Of a DNA stretch of 64,000 nucleotides, positions 37,505 through 47,105 are shown piece by piece. Origin of the DNA: Pythium myriotylum (taxonomy: Eukaryota > Oomycota > Peronosporomycetes > Pythiales > Pythiaceae); contig JALJCQ010000014.1 of NCBI GenBank assembly GCA_023091665.1, positions 248,001 to 312,000 on the forward strand. Reading direction: 5' to 3'. Each line of letters opens with the position of its first letter. Within the stretch, counting starts at the first letter, position 1. Below the pieces are notes generated by a model, which made no database searches, was not told the DNA's origin, and saw only the letters and a program-made list of their open reading frames with translations. A program made the position numbers and the translations under genes.

Positions 37505-38788
37505 ATGTCGAAGGTTAATAAATCTAAAACACTCAGTCTGGACGAAATTAAAAATAATATTACTCGTGATATCAGAATGGGAAGCGAGTATGATAATTTG
37601 TCAGACACTACGGTAAATCTATACACCAGACAACTGATCAAGCTTTACAAGGCCGGCGTTGCGAAACAGCAATGGTCCCCAAATGAGTTCATCTCCAATA
37701 TCCAGTATCCAAACAAATACGACGATGCTTCGTTTCAAAAGACGTTTAAGGTTCAGAACTCGAGTATCATTGAGCTTCTGATGAGCATCTATACAAGTAA
37801 AGAGAGTCTCATACTAACACTGAACGCCATGTGTAAAATGGTCAAGAACAGATTTCGTGATGCATTCGGATATTACAATGCGATCCGAAAGGAACTGAGT
37901 AAGCAAAACAAGGCTGCAAAGCTGGACAACGAACTAACGCCAGAAGAAGAGAAGAAGTACATAAGCTATGAAGAGCTGATGTCCGTTCCTGGTAAAGCCC
38001 ATAAGGTGCTCACCGAAACGTACGGCAAAGTATTTCTGTCTCAATCCGAGTTTGAGGAGCTGGCTAAAGCTAAGAGGACTGAGTACTTAAAGATTGCGTT
38101 TGATTACATCACACTATGGTTGAACGTGCATTATCCACTTCGTTTGGTATGGCCGAGCGTTCTTCTCACTCCAGAAGAAGGTGCAAACTATCTCGAAGGG
38201 AACATATTACACCTAAACGATTTTAAAAATGTTCGTCTGATGGGACCACAAACGATTAAATTGGATAGTACAACGATGAACTTGATTAAGTCATATCTCG
38301 AATTCTTGACTAATACAGTTGGAGAGCATCCTACTAAACTACTATGGCGGATTTTCAATCGACAGCCAGGTGAGTACGATTACACAAATTCAAGCAATAG
38401 CTTTAGTCAAGTGCTATCGAAGCTCTTCATGAAGTACAATGGAAAGCCAATGTCAATGAATATGATCCGGCACATTGCTGAGTCTCATTTGATCCAATCG
38501 CCAGCGTACGCTAAACTTACCAATCGCGAGAAGAACGATCTGCATTCCAAACTACTTCACAGCACTATGGCAGCTAATACGAGCTACAACAAGATTGCCA
38601 ACCGAGCAAATGCCTCCGAAGTGTCATTTGAACCAGACAATTCATACGATCACGCACCCGAGCCTCCTGCAAAGCCCGCTGCAATGCCCGTAAGCAGACC
38701 TAAAGACCGTCGGGAGCGCATATTCCATGGTGCCTTCACACCTACTGGTAGCGACAAGACGCTTGAGATTGACATCTTTGAGAAATAA
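37505..38788 (+). CDS. PLV tyrosine-recombinase integrase
   Basis: 427 residues from the ATG at 37505, 46 bp from the divergent start of the pVI-like gene. A helical core-binding domain (about 30-150) precedes the catalytic domain. The first Arg is in HYPLRLVWPS, the second box is MIRHIAESHL, and the His and nucleophile Tyr lie in LLHSTMAANTSYNKI. The C-terminal 60 residues are proline-rich and charged. It should integrate the circular or linear element genome, replacing the RVE integrase of classical Polintons. Confidence 0.85.
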   Translation: MSKVNKSKTLSLDEIKNNITRDIRMGSEYDNLSDTTVNLYTRQLIKLYKAGVAKQQWSPNEFISNIQYPNKYDDASFQKTFKVQNSSIIELLMSIYTSKESLILTLNAMCKMVKNRFRDAFGYYNAIRKELSKQNKAAKLDNELTPEEEKKYISYEELMSVPGKAHKVLTETYGKVFLSQSEFEELAKAKRTEYLKIAFDYITLWLNVHYPLRLVWPSVLLTPEEGANYLEGNILHLNDFKNVRLMGPQTIKLDSTTMNLIKSYLEFLTNTVGEHPTKLLWRIFNRQPGEYDYTNSSNSFSQVLSKLFMKYNGKPMSMNMIRHIAESHLIQSPAYAKLTNREKNDLHSKLLHSTMAANTSYNKIANRANASEVSFEPDNSYDHAPEPPAKPAAMPVSRPKDRRERIFHGAFTPTGSDKTLEIDIFEK

Positions 38789-38816
38789 TTTATTTGATAT
38801 AACATACAAAGCGATC

Positions 38817-39167
38817 ATGGAACAAAAACAGAAGAGAACATATCGCAAAGCTGGTCCATTCCATGTGGAATTCCATGGACTTCAATCTTGCTTAAGAAGC
38901 GACAAATCCAGAGTAAATATCAAAACAATGCTGGTATCTCATGCGTTTGTAGATCTATGGTGGCTGATTAGAGAAGATAGGCAATACGATAAGGCGTTGT
39001 TTGACCAACTCGACGAGCATGAGCGAGATTTCATGCGGTATTGCCTAAATAAATGTAAGATTACTTCAAGGCAGTTCGATAGTTCATACAATCAACTTCT
39101 CGATGGATTAGTAAAACGCTTGAAGATGCTTGAAGGAGCAAAAACATTGGCGATGATTCTCCACTGA
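38817..39167 (+). CDS. PLV small protein, unknown
   Basis: 116 residues starting 28 bp after the integrase. Helical and charged: DEHERDFMRYCLNKCKI and LVKRLKMLEGAKTLA stand out. I recall similar short helical proteins in other PLVs and large DNA viruses, but cannot name one. Intact frame. Confidence 0.7.
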   Translation: MEQKQKRTYRKAGPFHVEFHGLQSCLRSDKSRVNIKTMLVSHAFVDLWWLIREDRQYDKALFDQLDEHERDFMRYCLNKCKITSRQFDSSYNQLLDGLVKRLKMLEGAKTLAMILH

Positions 39168-39242
39168 TAAAAACGGAAATGAAGTCAATCCTTGACAAAT
39201 TATACGAAAAAAATGTATTTTCGGCATCATACTACAGCCAAT

Positions 39243-39518
39243 TCAAGCGTCTGATGAAGCTTTAGATCTCTTAGACTCGCGTTTGAAGTTCAGCAACTTT
39301 GAGGTATCGATATAACGAGGTTTCTTCTTCTTTTTTTGTTCCTTAGCAAGATGACTAACACTGATCTTCTGAAGCTGATTGGACAATGTTTCAATATTTG
39401 TCGAACCGTAGTCGTTTCTGGATGGAGCTACAGGTTTCGAGTGATCTACCTCGCCCGATCCATCGATCTCCATTGCCTGAGGCATTAATTGTCGTCGAAT
39501 TCTCTTTCGTCGATGCAT
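39243..39518 (-). CDS. PLV small basic protein
   Basis: 91 residues from the ATG at 39518; the frame is open upstream to 39587 but would overlap the divergent penton gene. It starts MHRRKRIRRQ and has a lysine run (EQKKKKKPRY) and a basic C-terminus. Probably DNA- or RNA-binding, or a core protein. No family recognised. Confidence 0.6.
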   Translation of the reverse strand: MHRRKRIRRQLMPQAMEIDGSGEVDHSKPVAPSRNDYGSTNIETLSNQLQKISVSHLAKEQKKKKKPRYIDTSKLLNFKRESKRSKASSDA

Positions 39519-39555
39519 TTTTCTTTCTTTTGGATAGTATATACAAGTAGATAAA

Positions 39556-40398
39556 ATGAGCTTTCCAATTCTGTTAAATCTAAACAACCAAGTGGCTACT
39601 CACCAGTTCCGATATCGATTCTCGCAGCCTATCGACTTCAGTCAGTACGAAATTGCACTAGGATCAATATCCATCTACTACTCGTGGCGAGCAATTACTG
39701 CTCAGCGTCAAAATAATAGCTTACGAATCATTTGGCCAACTGCTTCTACGACCACGACATATTCGATCACTCTTCCAGATGGAACATACTCGGCGAGCGA
39801 TATCAACAACTACCTTCAATATTGGTCAATTCAGAACAATCTCTACTTGACCAACAATACGACGGGAACAAACTACTATTTTATCTCATGCGCTGAGAAC
39901 CCGTCGAGCTACGCCTTGCAATTCACAATGCAACCAGTCAAGAATATCACGGGTTACACTGCTGCTAGCGGATTTCCAACGATGCCAGCTACTGCATACA
40001 CGCCTCAGCTCCAAGTAGATAACTCTGCGTTCGGTTCTATCATTGGATTCAGCCCAGCTACATATCCTGCCGCTCAAACAACTAGTGTTTATGCAGTTAA
40101 TAGCAACTTGGTGCCTCAGATAGATCCGACAGCTGCTGTCGTGATCACTTGTTCAAATCTTTACAATCCAATCGCGAATAATAATCAAGTGCTACACACA
40201 TTTACTTCTGCTGGGGTTGAGTATGGGGGACTCATAACCACCTCACAGGGACAAGGATTAGCCTACTGCCCAATGCAGGGTACTAATTCGGAATTGACTT
40301 TGTCATTTCTAGATCAGAACATGATCCCGCTTGGTATCATTGATAACAACGTATGTATTCGTTTGTTGATTCGACCAAAAAAAAGTAGTAGTGAATAA
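39556..40398 (+). CDS. PLV penton-like minor capsid protein
   Basis: 280 residues, rich in beta strands, Asn, Thr and Tyr. The N-terminal block with YRFSQPIDFSQYEIALGSISIYYSW and the LPDGTYSASDINNYLQ motif are typical of the single-jelly-roll penton proteins of PLVs, virophages and Polintons. It would form the capsid vertices with the major capsid protein. Complete. Confidence 0.82.
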   Translation: MSFPILLNLNNQVATHQFRYRFSQPIDFSQYEIALGSISIYYSWRAITAQRQNNSLRIIWPTASTTTTYSITLPDGTYSASDINNYLQYWSIQNNLYLTNNTTGTNYYFISCAENPSSYALQFTMQPVKNITGYTAASGFPTMPATAYTPQLQVDNSAFGSIIGFSPATYPAAQTTSVYAVNSNLVPQIDPTAAVVITCSNLYNPIANNNQVLHTFTSAGVEYGGLITTSQGQGLAYCPMQGTNSELTLSFLDQNMIPLGIIDNNVCIRLLIRPKKSSSE

Positions 40399-40426
40399 TT
40401 TCACTAATGTACTAACTTCTTTTTTT

Positions 40427-41065
40427 TTACAAGTCGCAAACATACTCGATGACATTGCGATATATTTTTCTATCAGTGATATCCATTAGCATGGTAGTCA
40501 TCTTCTCTGACGTAGTGCGTTTGTAGAGATCAATAAATGTTTTGATCGGAATATCAGTGGGGAAGTCGCGACAGATAATACCAAGGTCGCGGCTCGTTAA
40601 ATTTCTCCCAAGAATTACGTACTGAGAGTTGATTCTAATGGTCTTTGGTATTCCAAAGTAGCTCTGGCTGATGTAGATCATGCTCCAAGCGGCCTTCCTT
40701 CCCCTTATGAAGTATTGTCCAATTTGAGCTTGAGTTTTCTTTGGTTCTAACACGAGGTCATCAAAGATAATCAATTTGCTCGTTTCAGAGTCGTATTCGC
40801 TCATTGCTGGGACCATTCCTTCTTCGATCACCTGGACATTGTCGATAGTATCTTTTAGGTGATCATACAGCGTCTCATTGGTCTTTGTACAAATGATTAT
40901 TCGTGTGAAACATTTGCTTAGGAGGGCGATTATGTAGAGAACAGTGTTTGACTTCCCTGATCCACTGGGAGAGGCCACACACATTCTAAAGGGCAGCTCA
41001 AAGTGAGGATTCTTGGGGAATCGCTTGAGCTTGGTCTTTGGAATTGACTCGTAGAAGTTTTGCAT
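40427..41065 (-). CDS. PLV genome-packaging ATPase (FtsK/HerA type)
   Basis: 212 residues. Walker A is SPSGSGKSN near residue 32; Walker B is KLIIFDDLV near 97-105. A sensor-like block WSMIYISQSYFGIPKTIR follows. The size and motif order match the A32-like packaging ATPases that pump DNA into capsids of PLVs, virophages and Polintons. It starts 21 bp from the divergent fibre gene. Intact. Confidence 0.88.
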   Translation of the reverse strand: MQNFYESIPKTKLKRFPKNPHFELPFRMCVASPSGSGKSNTVLYIIALLSKCFTRIIICTKTNETLYDHLKDTIDNVQVIEEGMVPAMSEYDSETSKLIIFDDLVLEPKKTQAQIGQYFIRGRKAAWSMIYISQSYFGIPKTIRINSQYVILGRNLTSRDLGIICRDFPTDIPIKTFIDLYKRTTSEKMTTMLMDITDRKIYRNVIEYVCDL

Positions 41066-41086
41066 CTTATAGTATAGTGATCAAAA

Positions 41087-43341
41087 ATGTCTTCACTGCC
41101 TCCGATTATCAATTCTCCTTTATTCAATAGCTCTTACTTTAACTCATCCGATGGCTACCTTACTTTAACTACAGGCGATCAAAGATACTTGCGGCTTGGT
41201 GGGGTTGGAACGTTATCTGCGTTGAATGTGATCGGCAATCTTGATTGCGGTTCTCTGACGATTGGTGGAGCTGCGTTAGACTTGAGTGGATTATCATATG
41301 TTTCAGGTATAACTGCTGGAACCGCTCAAGCTTCAAAGGCTCTGGTATTAGATTCTGGTAAGACTATCACGGGTATCACCTCTATTTCATCTACAAGTAT
41401 TACTGGAACACTCACTGCTGGGGACAACCAAATATTACATCGCTGGGGATCCTAACTAGTATCCTTTCTGTTTCGACAACTGCAACTAATGGAGTATCAA
41501 TCTCGAATAGTTCTGCTGCTGCCCAAGCCAATATAAAATTTACAAGCAATCTTTATGCTGGGGAAATTGGAGTTCGAGGTAGTTCAGCAAGCAATCCTAA
41601 TACGATGTATTTCTACCATAACGGAGCTTTTCGAATGTTCATCGATTCAACTGGAAACGTCGGCATTGGAACTCTACCATCTTATCAATTGGATTTAGGT
41701 GGGTCTGGAACTGGAATTAACACTGGATCGCTAAAATTCAATGGAACTACTTTTGATCAATCATTGTACTTGTCGATTACTCAAGGTGGTGCTGCGGCTT
41801 CAAAGGCGGTGGTGCTGAATTCAACTCTTGATTATAGTGGAATCAATAATTTAGGATGCTCCATCCTTACTGCTTCAACAAGTATGGCTTCACCTGCTAT
41901 CACAGTCGATACGATCAATACCTCTGCTGGTCTAAATATTAACTACACGAATTTAAATCTCAACGGATCGGCAATGACATCTACTGCTGCTAAACTCAAT
42001 TACAACGATATCACAACTCTTGGGGCGTTTCAGGTATCTAAAACAATGACATTGGATAGTTCTGGTGTAGGCTTGATGCCGTTGGGCACGTCGAGTACCA
42101 ATTGTTTGCGTTTTTACGGAAATACAGCTAATCGTGAAACAATGAACATTTATCGAGTATCTGATATCAATGGATTGGTCATTGCATCGCGAACTACATC
42201 AGGATCAAACAACAAAACGTATCCGGTGTTGAATTTAATATCAACCGACAATCCGAGTTCATTTGTCGGGGGTGTTTCAGCTACAAGTGCAGATTTATTC
42301 AATATCAATTGGAATGACAAGCCATCCGTGGGTTTTACGTCTCAAACGCATAGATTTTGTTTCAATGTTGGAAATTCACAGCCGTACAAGAGTGGTTTCC
42401 CTCATACATACACTCTTGCTACCTCAGCGGATGCTTTTTGTATAAATCTTTCCGGTTCGTCGCCTACACCAACAAGTGGTTGTCTTTACCTTGTTTCTGA
42501 TACTGTTAATAAAATGATATTTAACACCAATACGCCATACACTAGTTCATTTGGGACTGCTCCTCTCACACTAAACTCTGGTAATGTTTATATCAAAGCA
42601 TCTAACGCACTCAATGATGGAACTGCTAACTATGATATGCCGATCTTCATGGAATCGTCTAACGCATCACCTATTGGGTTTGGATTACAGTTGAGCAATG
42701 CAACAAATGCAACTTCCACCAACTCGGCATATTTTGGAACTACTACTACCAACGATTTGGTTTTGATGACCGGCAATACACGAAGACTTACAATAACATC
42801 TGTTGGTAGAGTTGGTATCGGGACTGGATCACCAAACGCCCCTTTGCAAGTAGCTGGATCCAACTCATCTATCACAATTATACCAGTTAGCACAATTTCA
42901 TATAGTTATGATGTAGCGTCTAACGCGTGGGCAAATCGTGGTGGCGGGCCTTTTACTCTGACAAACATCTCAGCTTCTTTTGGTGGTAATATTTACATTC
43001 AAGCTGGTATATGGGCTACGTCTGATCGTCGATTGAAAGAGAATATTAAAGAAATCGATTTACCATTTGATCGTTATAAGGATCTTAAACCGGTAAGTTA
43101 TAGCTATAAGAACGAAGCTAAGAAAAGAGTTGGTTTGATAGCTCAAGATGTTATGCGTGTTTGCTCAGAAGCAATTACGATGATCGAAAATCAAAATTTG
43201 AAAGATGAAGAAGAAAACTCACCGGAAGGAGTTCAACTATGCTTAGATTACAATGCTATAACGATATTGAATGTTAATATAATTAAGAAGCTAATTGATC
43301 GTATCGAGAAACTGGAATCGACTATTAAAAAAAAATTGTAG
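41087..43341 (+). pseudogene. PLV fibre protein with S74 auto-processing domain, frameshifted
   Basis: The product would be about 750 residues. The first frame (41087-41455) has an N-terminal region that may be the capsid anchor, then fibre-like repeats rich in Gly, Ser and Thr. A frameshift in or near GGGG at 41420-41423 moves the coding to another frame, which stays open to 43341. The C-terminus has the peptidase S74 intramolecular chaperone: TSDRRLKENIKEI, then PVSYSYKNEAKKRVGLIAQDV, and a coiled-coil end. Such domains help trimers fold and then cleave themselves off. A host-attachment role is likely by analogy with other fibres. Confidence 0.75.
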
Positions 43342-43531
43342 CAATAACTTAAATAAAGATTCCATCGAGCCAGCCTTTCAATTCAGCTTTGTACTGATTC
43401 ATAGCATCTCGTTTCATTTTATGTTTTTTTGGCGGTTTTGGAGCATTGTCTTCGAAATAGTCTTTGCCTTTGCGCTGCTCGACAGCTTCGCCAAATCTAT
43501 GTCGGATACTTTCGTACAAGTTATTTGCAAA

Positions 43532-44350
43532 TCAGCTTTTGTAGCTGCTGATATCGTCGGTATATACTTTTTTTATACCAGCATTCAACCCACGTAATCT
43601 CTTCTCTTCCTTTATTTCTTCGTCATCACTGCTCTCATCAGCATCCGAGTCTTGAAAGAGTTGTCGTGTAATCGAGGGTTCCTCCTCAGCTCGTTTAGCA
43701 GCCTTTTTTGTCGCTCGTTTGTCTGTGGGAGATTTATTTGGTGGAGTTGCGGTTCGTTTTCGTTTCAGAAGCTTCACGGATTCTTTCATGACTTCTTCAG
43801 CAAACTTACTAGCCATTTCTTGGCGTCTCCGGTTAGAATCCTCTCGTCGGAACTCTCTTTGTTTGTTAAGATAATTTCGAACATGGTCATCTACCACCTG
43901 TCTCAAAGTCTTTTTTCCCTTAATGTATGCTCGCGTATTGATAACCTTTTGGGCAACGTTATTTACTCCTCTGTAGAAATCGTCGGATGAATCTTCAGGT
44001 GCAGTGGGCTCGTCCATATTAATATCTGCGTCAGTTGATTGCGGAACGTACGTATGCTTCTTTGTACTCGCTTTTGGAGTTTCATGTGCTTCACCTTTGA
44101 TGATTTCAGGAGGGCCTTTAGGACCTTTGAGTAGTTTCTTTGTGATTTGATCATAGTCGTACTCACGATTCTTCGCCATCACTTGCTGAAACAAATTCGC
44201 AAGTGAATCAGCACTTGCATCATCCAACGACTCGTTTTGAATTAGAGCTTTCAGCTTTTTGCCTTGAACAAAATCACTCTTCGCCATTGCATTGTAATAG
44301 CGGTCGTATGCTTTTTGCTTTGTCTGATTATCGGAGAAAAAACCACTCAT
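43532..44350 (-). CDS. PLV charged protein, unknown
   Basis: 272 residues, highly charged, with a basic stretch (KLLKRKRTATPP, DKRATKKAAKRAEEE) and an acidic stretch (DSDADESSDDEEIKEEKR) near the C-terminus. It lies next to the capsid gene on the same strand with a short gap, so a core or scaffold-like role is possible. No family recognised. Confidence 0.65.
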   Translation of the reverse strand: MSGFFSDNQTKQKAYDRYYNAMAKSDFVQGKKLKALIQNESLDDASADSLANLFQQVMAKNREYDYDQITKKLLKGPKGPPEIIKGEAHETPKASTKKHTYVPQSTDADINMDEPTAPEDSSDDFYRGVNNVAQKVINTRAYIKGKKTLRQVVDDHVRNYLNKQREFRREDSNRRRQEMASKFAEEVMKESVKLLKRKRTATPPNKSPTDKRATKKAAKRAEEEPSITRQLFQDSDADESSDDEEIKEEKRLRGLNAGIKKVYTDDISSYKS

Positions 44351-44442
44351 GATTGATTTCGATTAGGTAGCGTATATTGAAGCTGTTTAAAAAAAATCGT
44401 TTAATAACATTTAGATTGAAGATATCATGGTATTTGCGATAC

Positions 44443-46174
44443 CTAACCTTGAACTGGTCCTTGCGATACCGTACCCATAGCCGTATCGACTGTTGCAACA
44501 ACTTCACGCAATACGTGGTAATAAATGGTGAGAGCGTAGTTGCAGTTGGAAGTACCAGACACGATAATACTCTTGCTCGCACCATCTTCACTTGGGAGAC
44601 GACGACCAATATCTACAGCAACAAATCGATAAAGTGATTCCCATTGTCGCTGAGACAGCAAACCGGCCGAGATAACATCGTCGAGACCACCATCAACACC
44701 CGACTTTGACATCTCTTGTACAAACAAATCATATCCAAAACTCACGGGGTTGTTCCAGATAGGGACGTTTCCAACTGTGATTTGCAGATTTTTTCAATGC
44801 AGCAAATGGACTTGTCGTAGCTGGTACTGTCGAGAAGGGGCTACGGAACGGATTGATTGTATCCGACACAGTGGCGCCTGCGGTTGGATTGGTAATAACA
44901 GGTTGCATAATCAAACGCTTTGGATTAGCAATGCCATTGCTGACCGTCCAAGTGAAGGACGCGCCTGGAGCAACAGTGAATTTGTTCGTGATTCGTTCGA
45001 AGTAGCGAAACGTTTTCTTCTGAGCCAACGCATGATCGGCGCTTGGGTTAGGCGAGTACGTTGGAACGAGAAGACGCGAAAATGATTGCGATGGAGTGAT
45101 ACCAGTTCCTGCAGTTGGGGTTCCATTAACGTCGGCAGTAATTGTAAGCGTGGTCGCAGATGCAGGAAGCGCAAGGCCACCGGTCAAAGCAGTTGTCGTT
45201 GCACCACTACTTAAATTCCACAGCACTGGGCAAGTGTTGCCAAAATTCATATTGTTGCTCAAACTAGCAATAGTAGAAGGAGCCACAACGCCAGCAGTGC
45301 CAGTTGTAATCAAAGTAGTAGATGAGCTGTTGTAATTGAGGTAAATGAAGCCGCGCGTATTCTTCTGCATTGGGCATTTCTTGAAATAGTCAGAAATATC
45401 CCGCAACTTAATTCAAGCCAAGTAATGCGCGACGTAAAACGGCGAACCAGCCGCAACTGCGCCAGCAGGAGCCACATAGACTTGGGATTTTGATACGGCC
45501 TGAAGATTTGCACTGCCTCCCATCACATCGAATGCAAGCTTCGAGCTTTGTTGATCAAGTGCGGTAAAGAGCGATCGTTCAGCGGCTCCACGGTTCGAGT
45601 AGGTGTTAGCCAATCCAAACTCACCGATGCTATTTGTAGCTGTCATAAAGGACGAAGTGGCCAAGTTATCTAGCGATTGCGCTGCTCCGCTTGACCCTTG
45701 AATCGTTGGAGTAGAATATTCATCCAATACAAAGTTGCTTGTTGGACCATGTTTGACGTAAGTATTATAATCCGTTTCAGTGATAGCCTTGAACGTTGTA
45801 TTCACATTCTCATGAACTTGATTCGTTTGTACAGTGGTTCCGTCAATAACAACTTGAACACTGTCAATGAACTGCCATGCTCCAGCCTTAGGTACCAATT
45901 GATCCACAGTACAGGCGGCAGTCGAGGTAATAGAACCGGCTCCGCCATTAAGAATTTGTAGCTTGACAGGCAACTCGATGACAGCTTCTTCCCAATTCAC
46001 AAACGCGGCTTGAGACGAGATGGTAGAAAGATTGAATTGAATTTGTCCGGCATATTGACCGGTGTTAGATGTGGAATCCTGAATGTAGGTCCATTTTTTA
46101 TCCTTGAAGAGCGTCTCAGCTGGAGCAGGTTCAACGGAATGCTCAAAAGCAGAAATATCTGAGGCGGAAGGCAT
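44443..46174 (-). pseudogene. PLV major capsid protein (double jelly-roll), broken
   Basis: The N-terminal frame (46174-45413) has the strand-rich start and the QFIDSVQVVIDGTTV region usual in PLV capsid proteins. It ends at a TGA (45413-45415); the same frame then continues with IKLRDISDYFKKCP...GFIYLNYN, a hallmark of this family. A second break, in a run of A near 44790, moves the last 115 residues (NPVSFGYDLFVQEMSKSG, then SNCNYALTIYYHVL) to another frame. Total length would be about 575 residues, a normal size. With two disruptions no complete capsid protein can be made from this copy. Confidence 0.82.
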
Positions 46175-46232
46175 AGTTTATGCGATTATATTGATGGCGA
46201 TTATATTATACTTGCCGAAAAAATAAAGCACC

Positions 46233-46610
46233 ATGAGCGAAAAAAGAATTATTAAATTGTCTAGAACGACAGATGATCAACTGATGAAACTTGCCAATTC
46301 ACTTGGAGTCAAAGTAGATCAAATTGATTTCAAGCAAAACATGGATAAAAGCAAAGACTATTGCATATTGAACATGGGAACGCCTCAGATCGGCGGGACG
46401 CATTGGTTAGCAGTCTCAAACAAAGATATGGCCTATTTCGACCCTCTAGGATTACCAAGACCACGTGTGATACCAAAAGATTATGCCTACCGCGAAATCG
46501 ACATCCAGAATCCTCGATTTGGGCATTGCGGGCAGTATAGCGTCTTGTGGCTGTATTATCTACAGCATAATCAATTAAATAAGTTCTACAAACTTTTTAA
46601 ATCGCATTAA
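46233..46610 (+). CDS. PLV adenain-like maturation protease
   Basis: 125 residues. The papain-like catalytic set is visible: His57 in GGTHWLAV, Asp70 in YFDPLG and Cys99 in FGHCGQYSV, with a preceding strand YCILNMG. The order and spacing match adenovirus-type and Ulp1-like cysteine proteases found in PLVs, virophages and Polintons. It would process capsid proteins, with the pVI-like protein as an obvious candidate. It is divergent from the capsid gene with a 58-bp gap. Intact. Confidence 0.85.
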   Translation: MSEKRIIKLSRTTDDQLMKLANSLGVKVDQIDFKQNMDKSKDYCILNMGTPQIGGTHWLAVSNKDMAYFDPLGLPRPRVIPKDYAYREIDIQNPRFGHCGQYSVLWLYYLQHNQLNKFYKLFKSH

Positions 46611-46633
46611 TATACCAGCAAAACTACTACAAA

Positions 46634-46876
46634 ATGAATACAATTGATTGGGAAACTACAACAATGTTGAACTGTCGAGCGTGTCGATCCAAGAATATTC
46701 ATTTTGTGAAAGATTGGGTCCGTCGGATGTATTTTATTGGATGTAAAAGATGTAAGCACTTAGAGTCAGTCAATACACCACACATTCTGATTCTTGATGG
46801 TCGTAGAGAAGTAATATCAAAAGAAGATGCTTTGCAGTGGTTTGAAAAAAATGAATCGAACTACATTGTCTCGTAG
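46634..46876 (+). CDS. PLV zinc-ribbon small protein
   Basis: 80 residues. CRAC and CKRC, 24 residues apart, form a four-Cys zinc ribbon. A C-terminal helix (EDALQWFEKNE) follows. Possibly a transcription or regulatory factor; not identified. It is 23 bp after the protease gene. Confidence 0.65.
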   Translation: MNTIDWETTTMLNCRACRSKNIHFVKDWVRRMYFIGCKRCKHLESVNTPHILILDGRREVISKEDALQWFEKNESNYIVS

Positions 46877-46889
46877 ATAATATACGACC

Positions 46890-47105
46890 ATGGATGATAT
46901 TGAGTATATTGACGAGCAAGAGCTAAACCCTGTTAATATTGATGATGGCTACTACTCATTGCCTGAAAAGCCAAAGCCTCAATTTATAGTTCAGTCGAGA
47001 ATAACACTGCAGGACTATCAACGCATCACCAAGAATACTTCTCCGGCCAAGGCTCACTTGATTGAAGTACCAACACTCGCGCAGATACAAGCAAAGTATC
47101 AGTAA
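46890..47105 (+). CDS. PLV small protein at the right TIR edge
   Basis: 71 residues, acidic N-terminus (MDDIEYIDEQEL). It follows the zinc-ribbon gene by 13 bp, and its TAA is the first codon of the right TIR. No family recognised. Confidence 0.55.
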   Translation: MDDIEYIDEQELNPVNIDDGYYSLPEKPKPQFIVQSRITLQDYQRITKNTSPAKAHLIEVPTLAQIQAKYQ

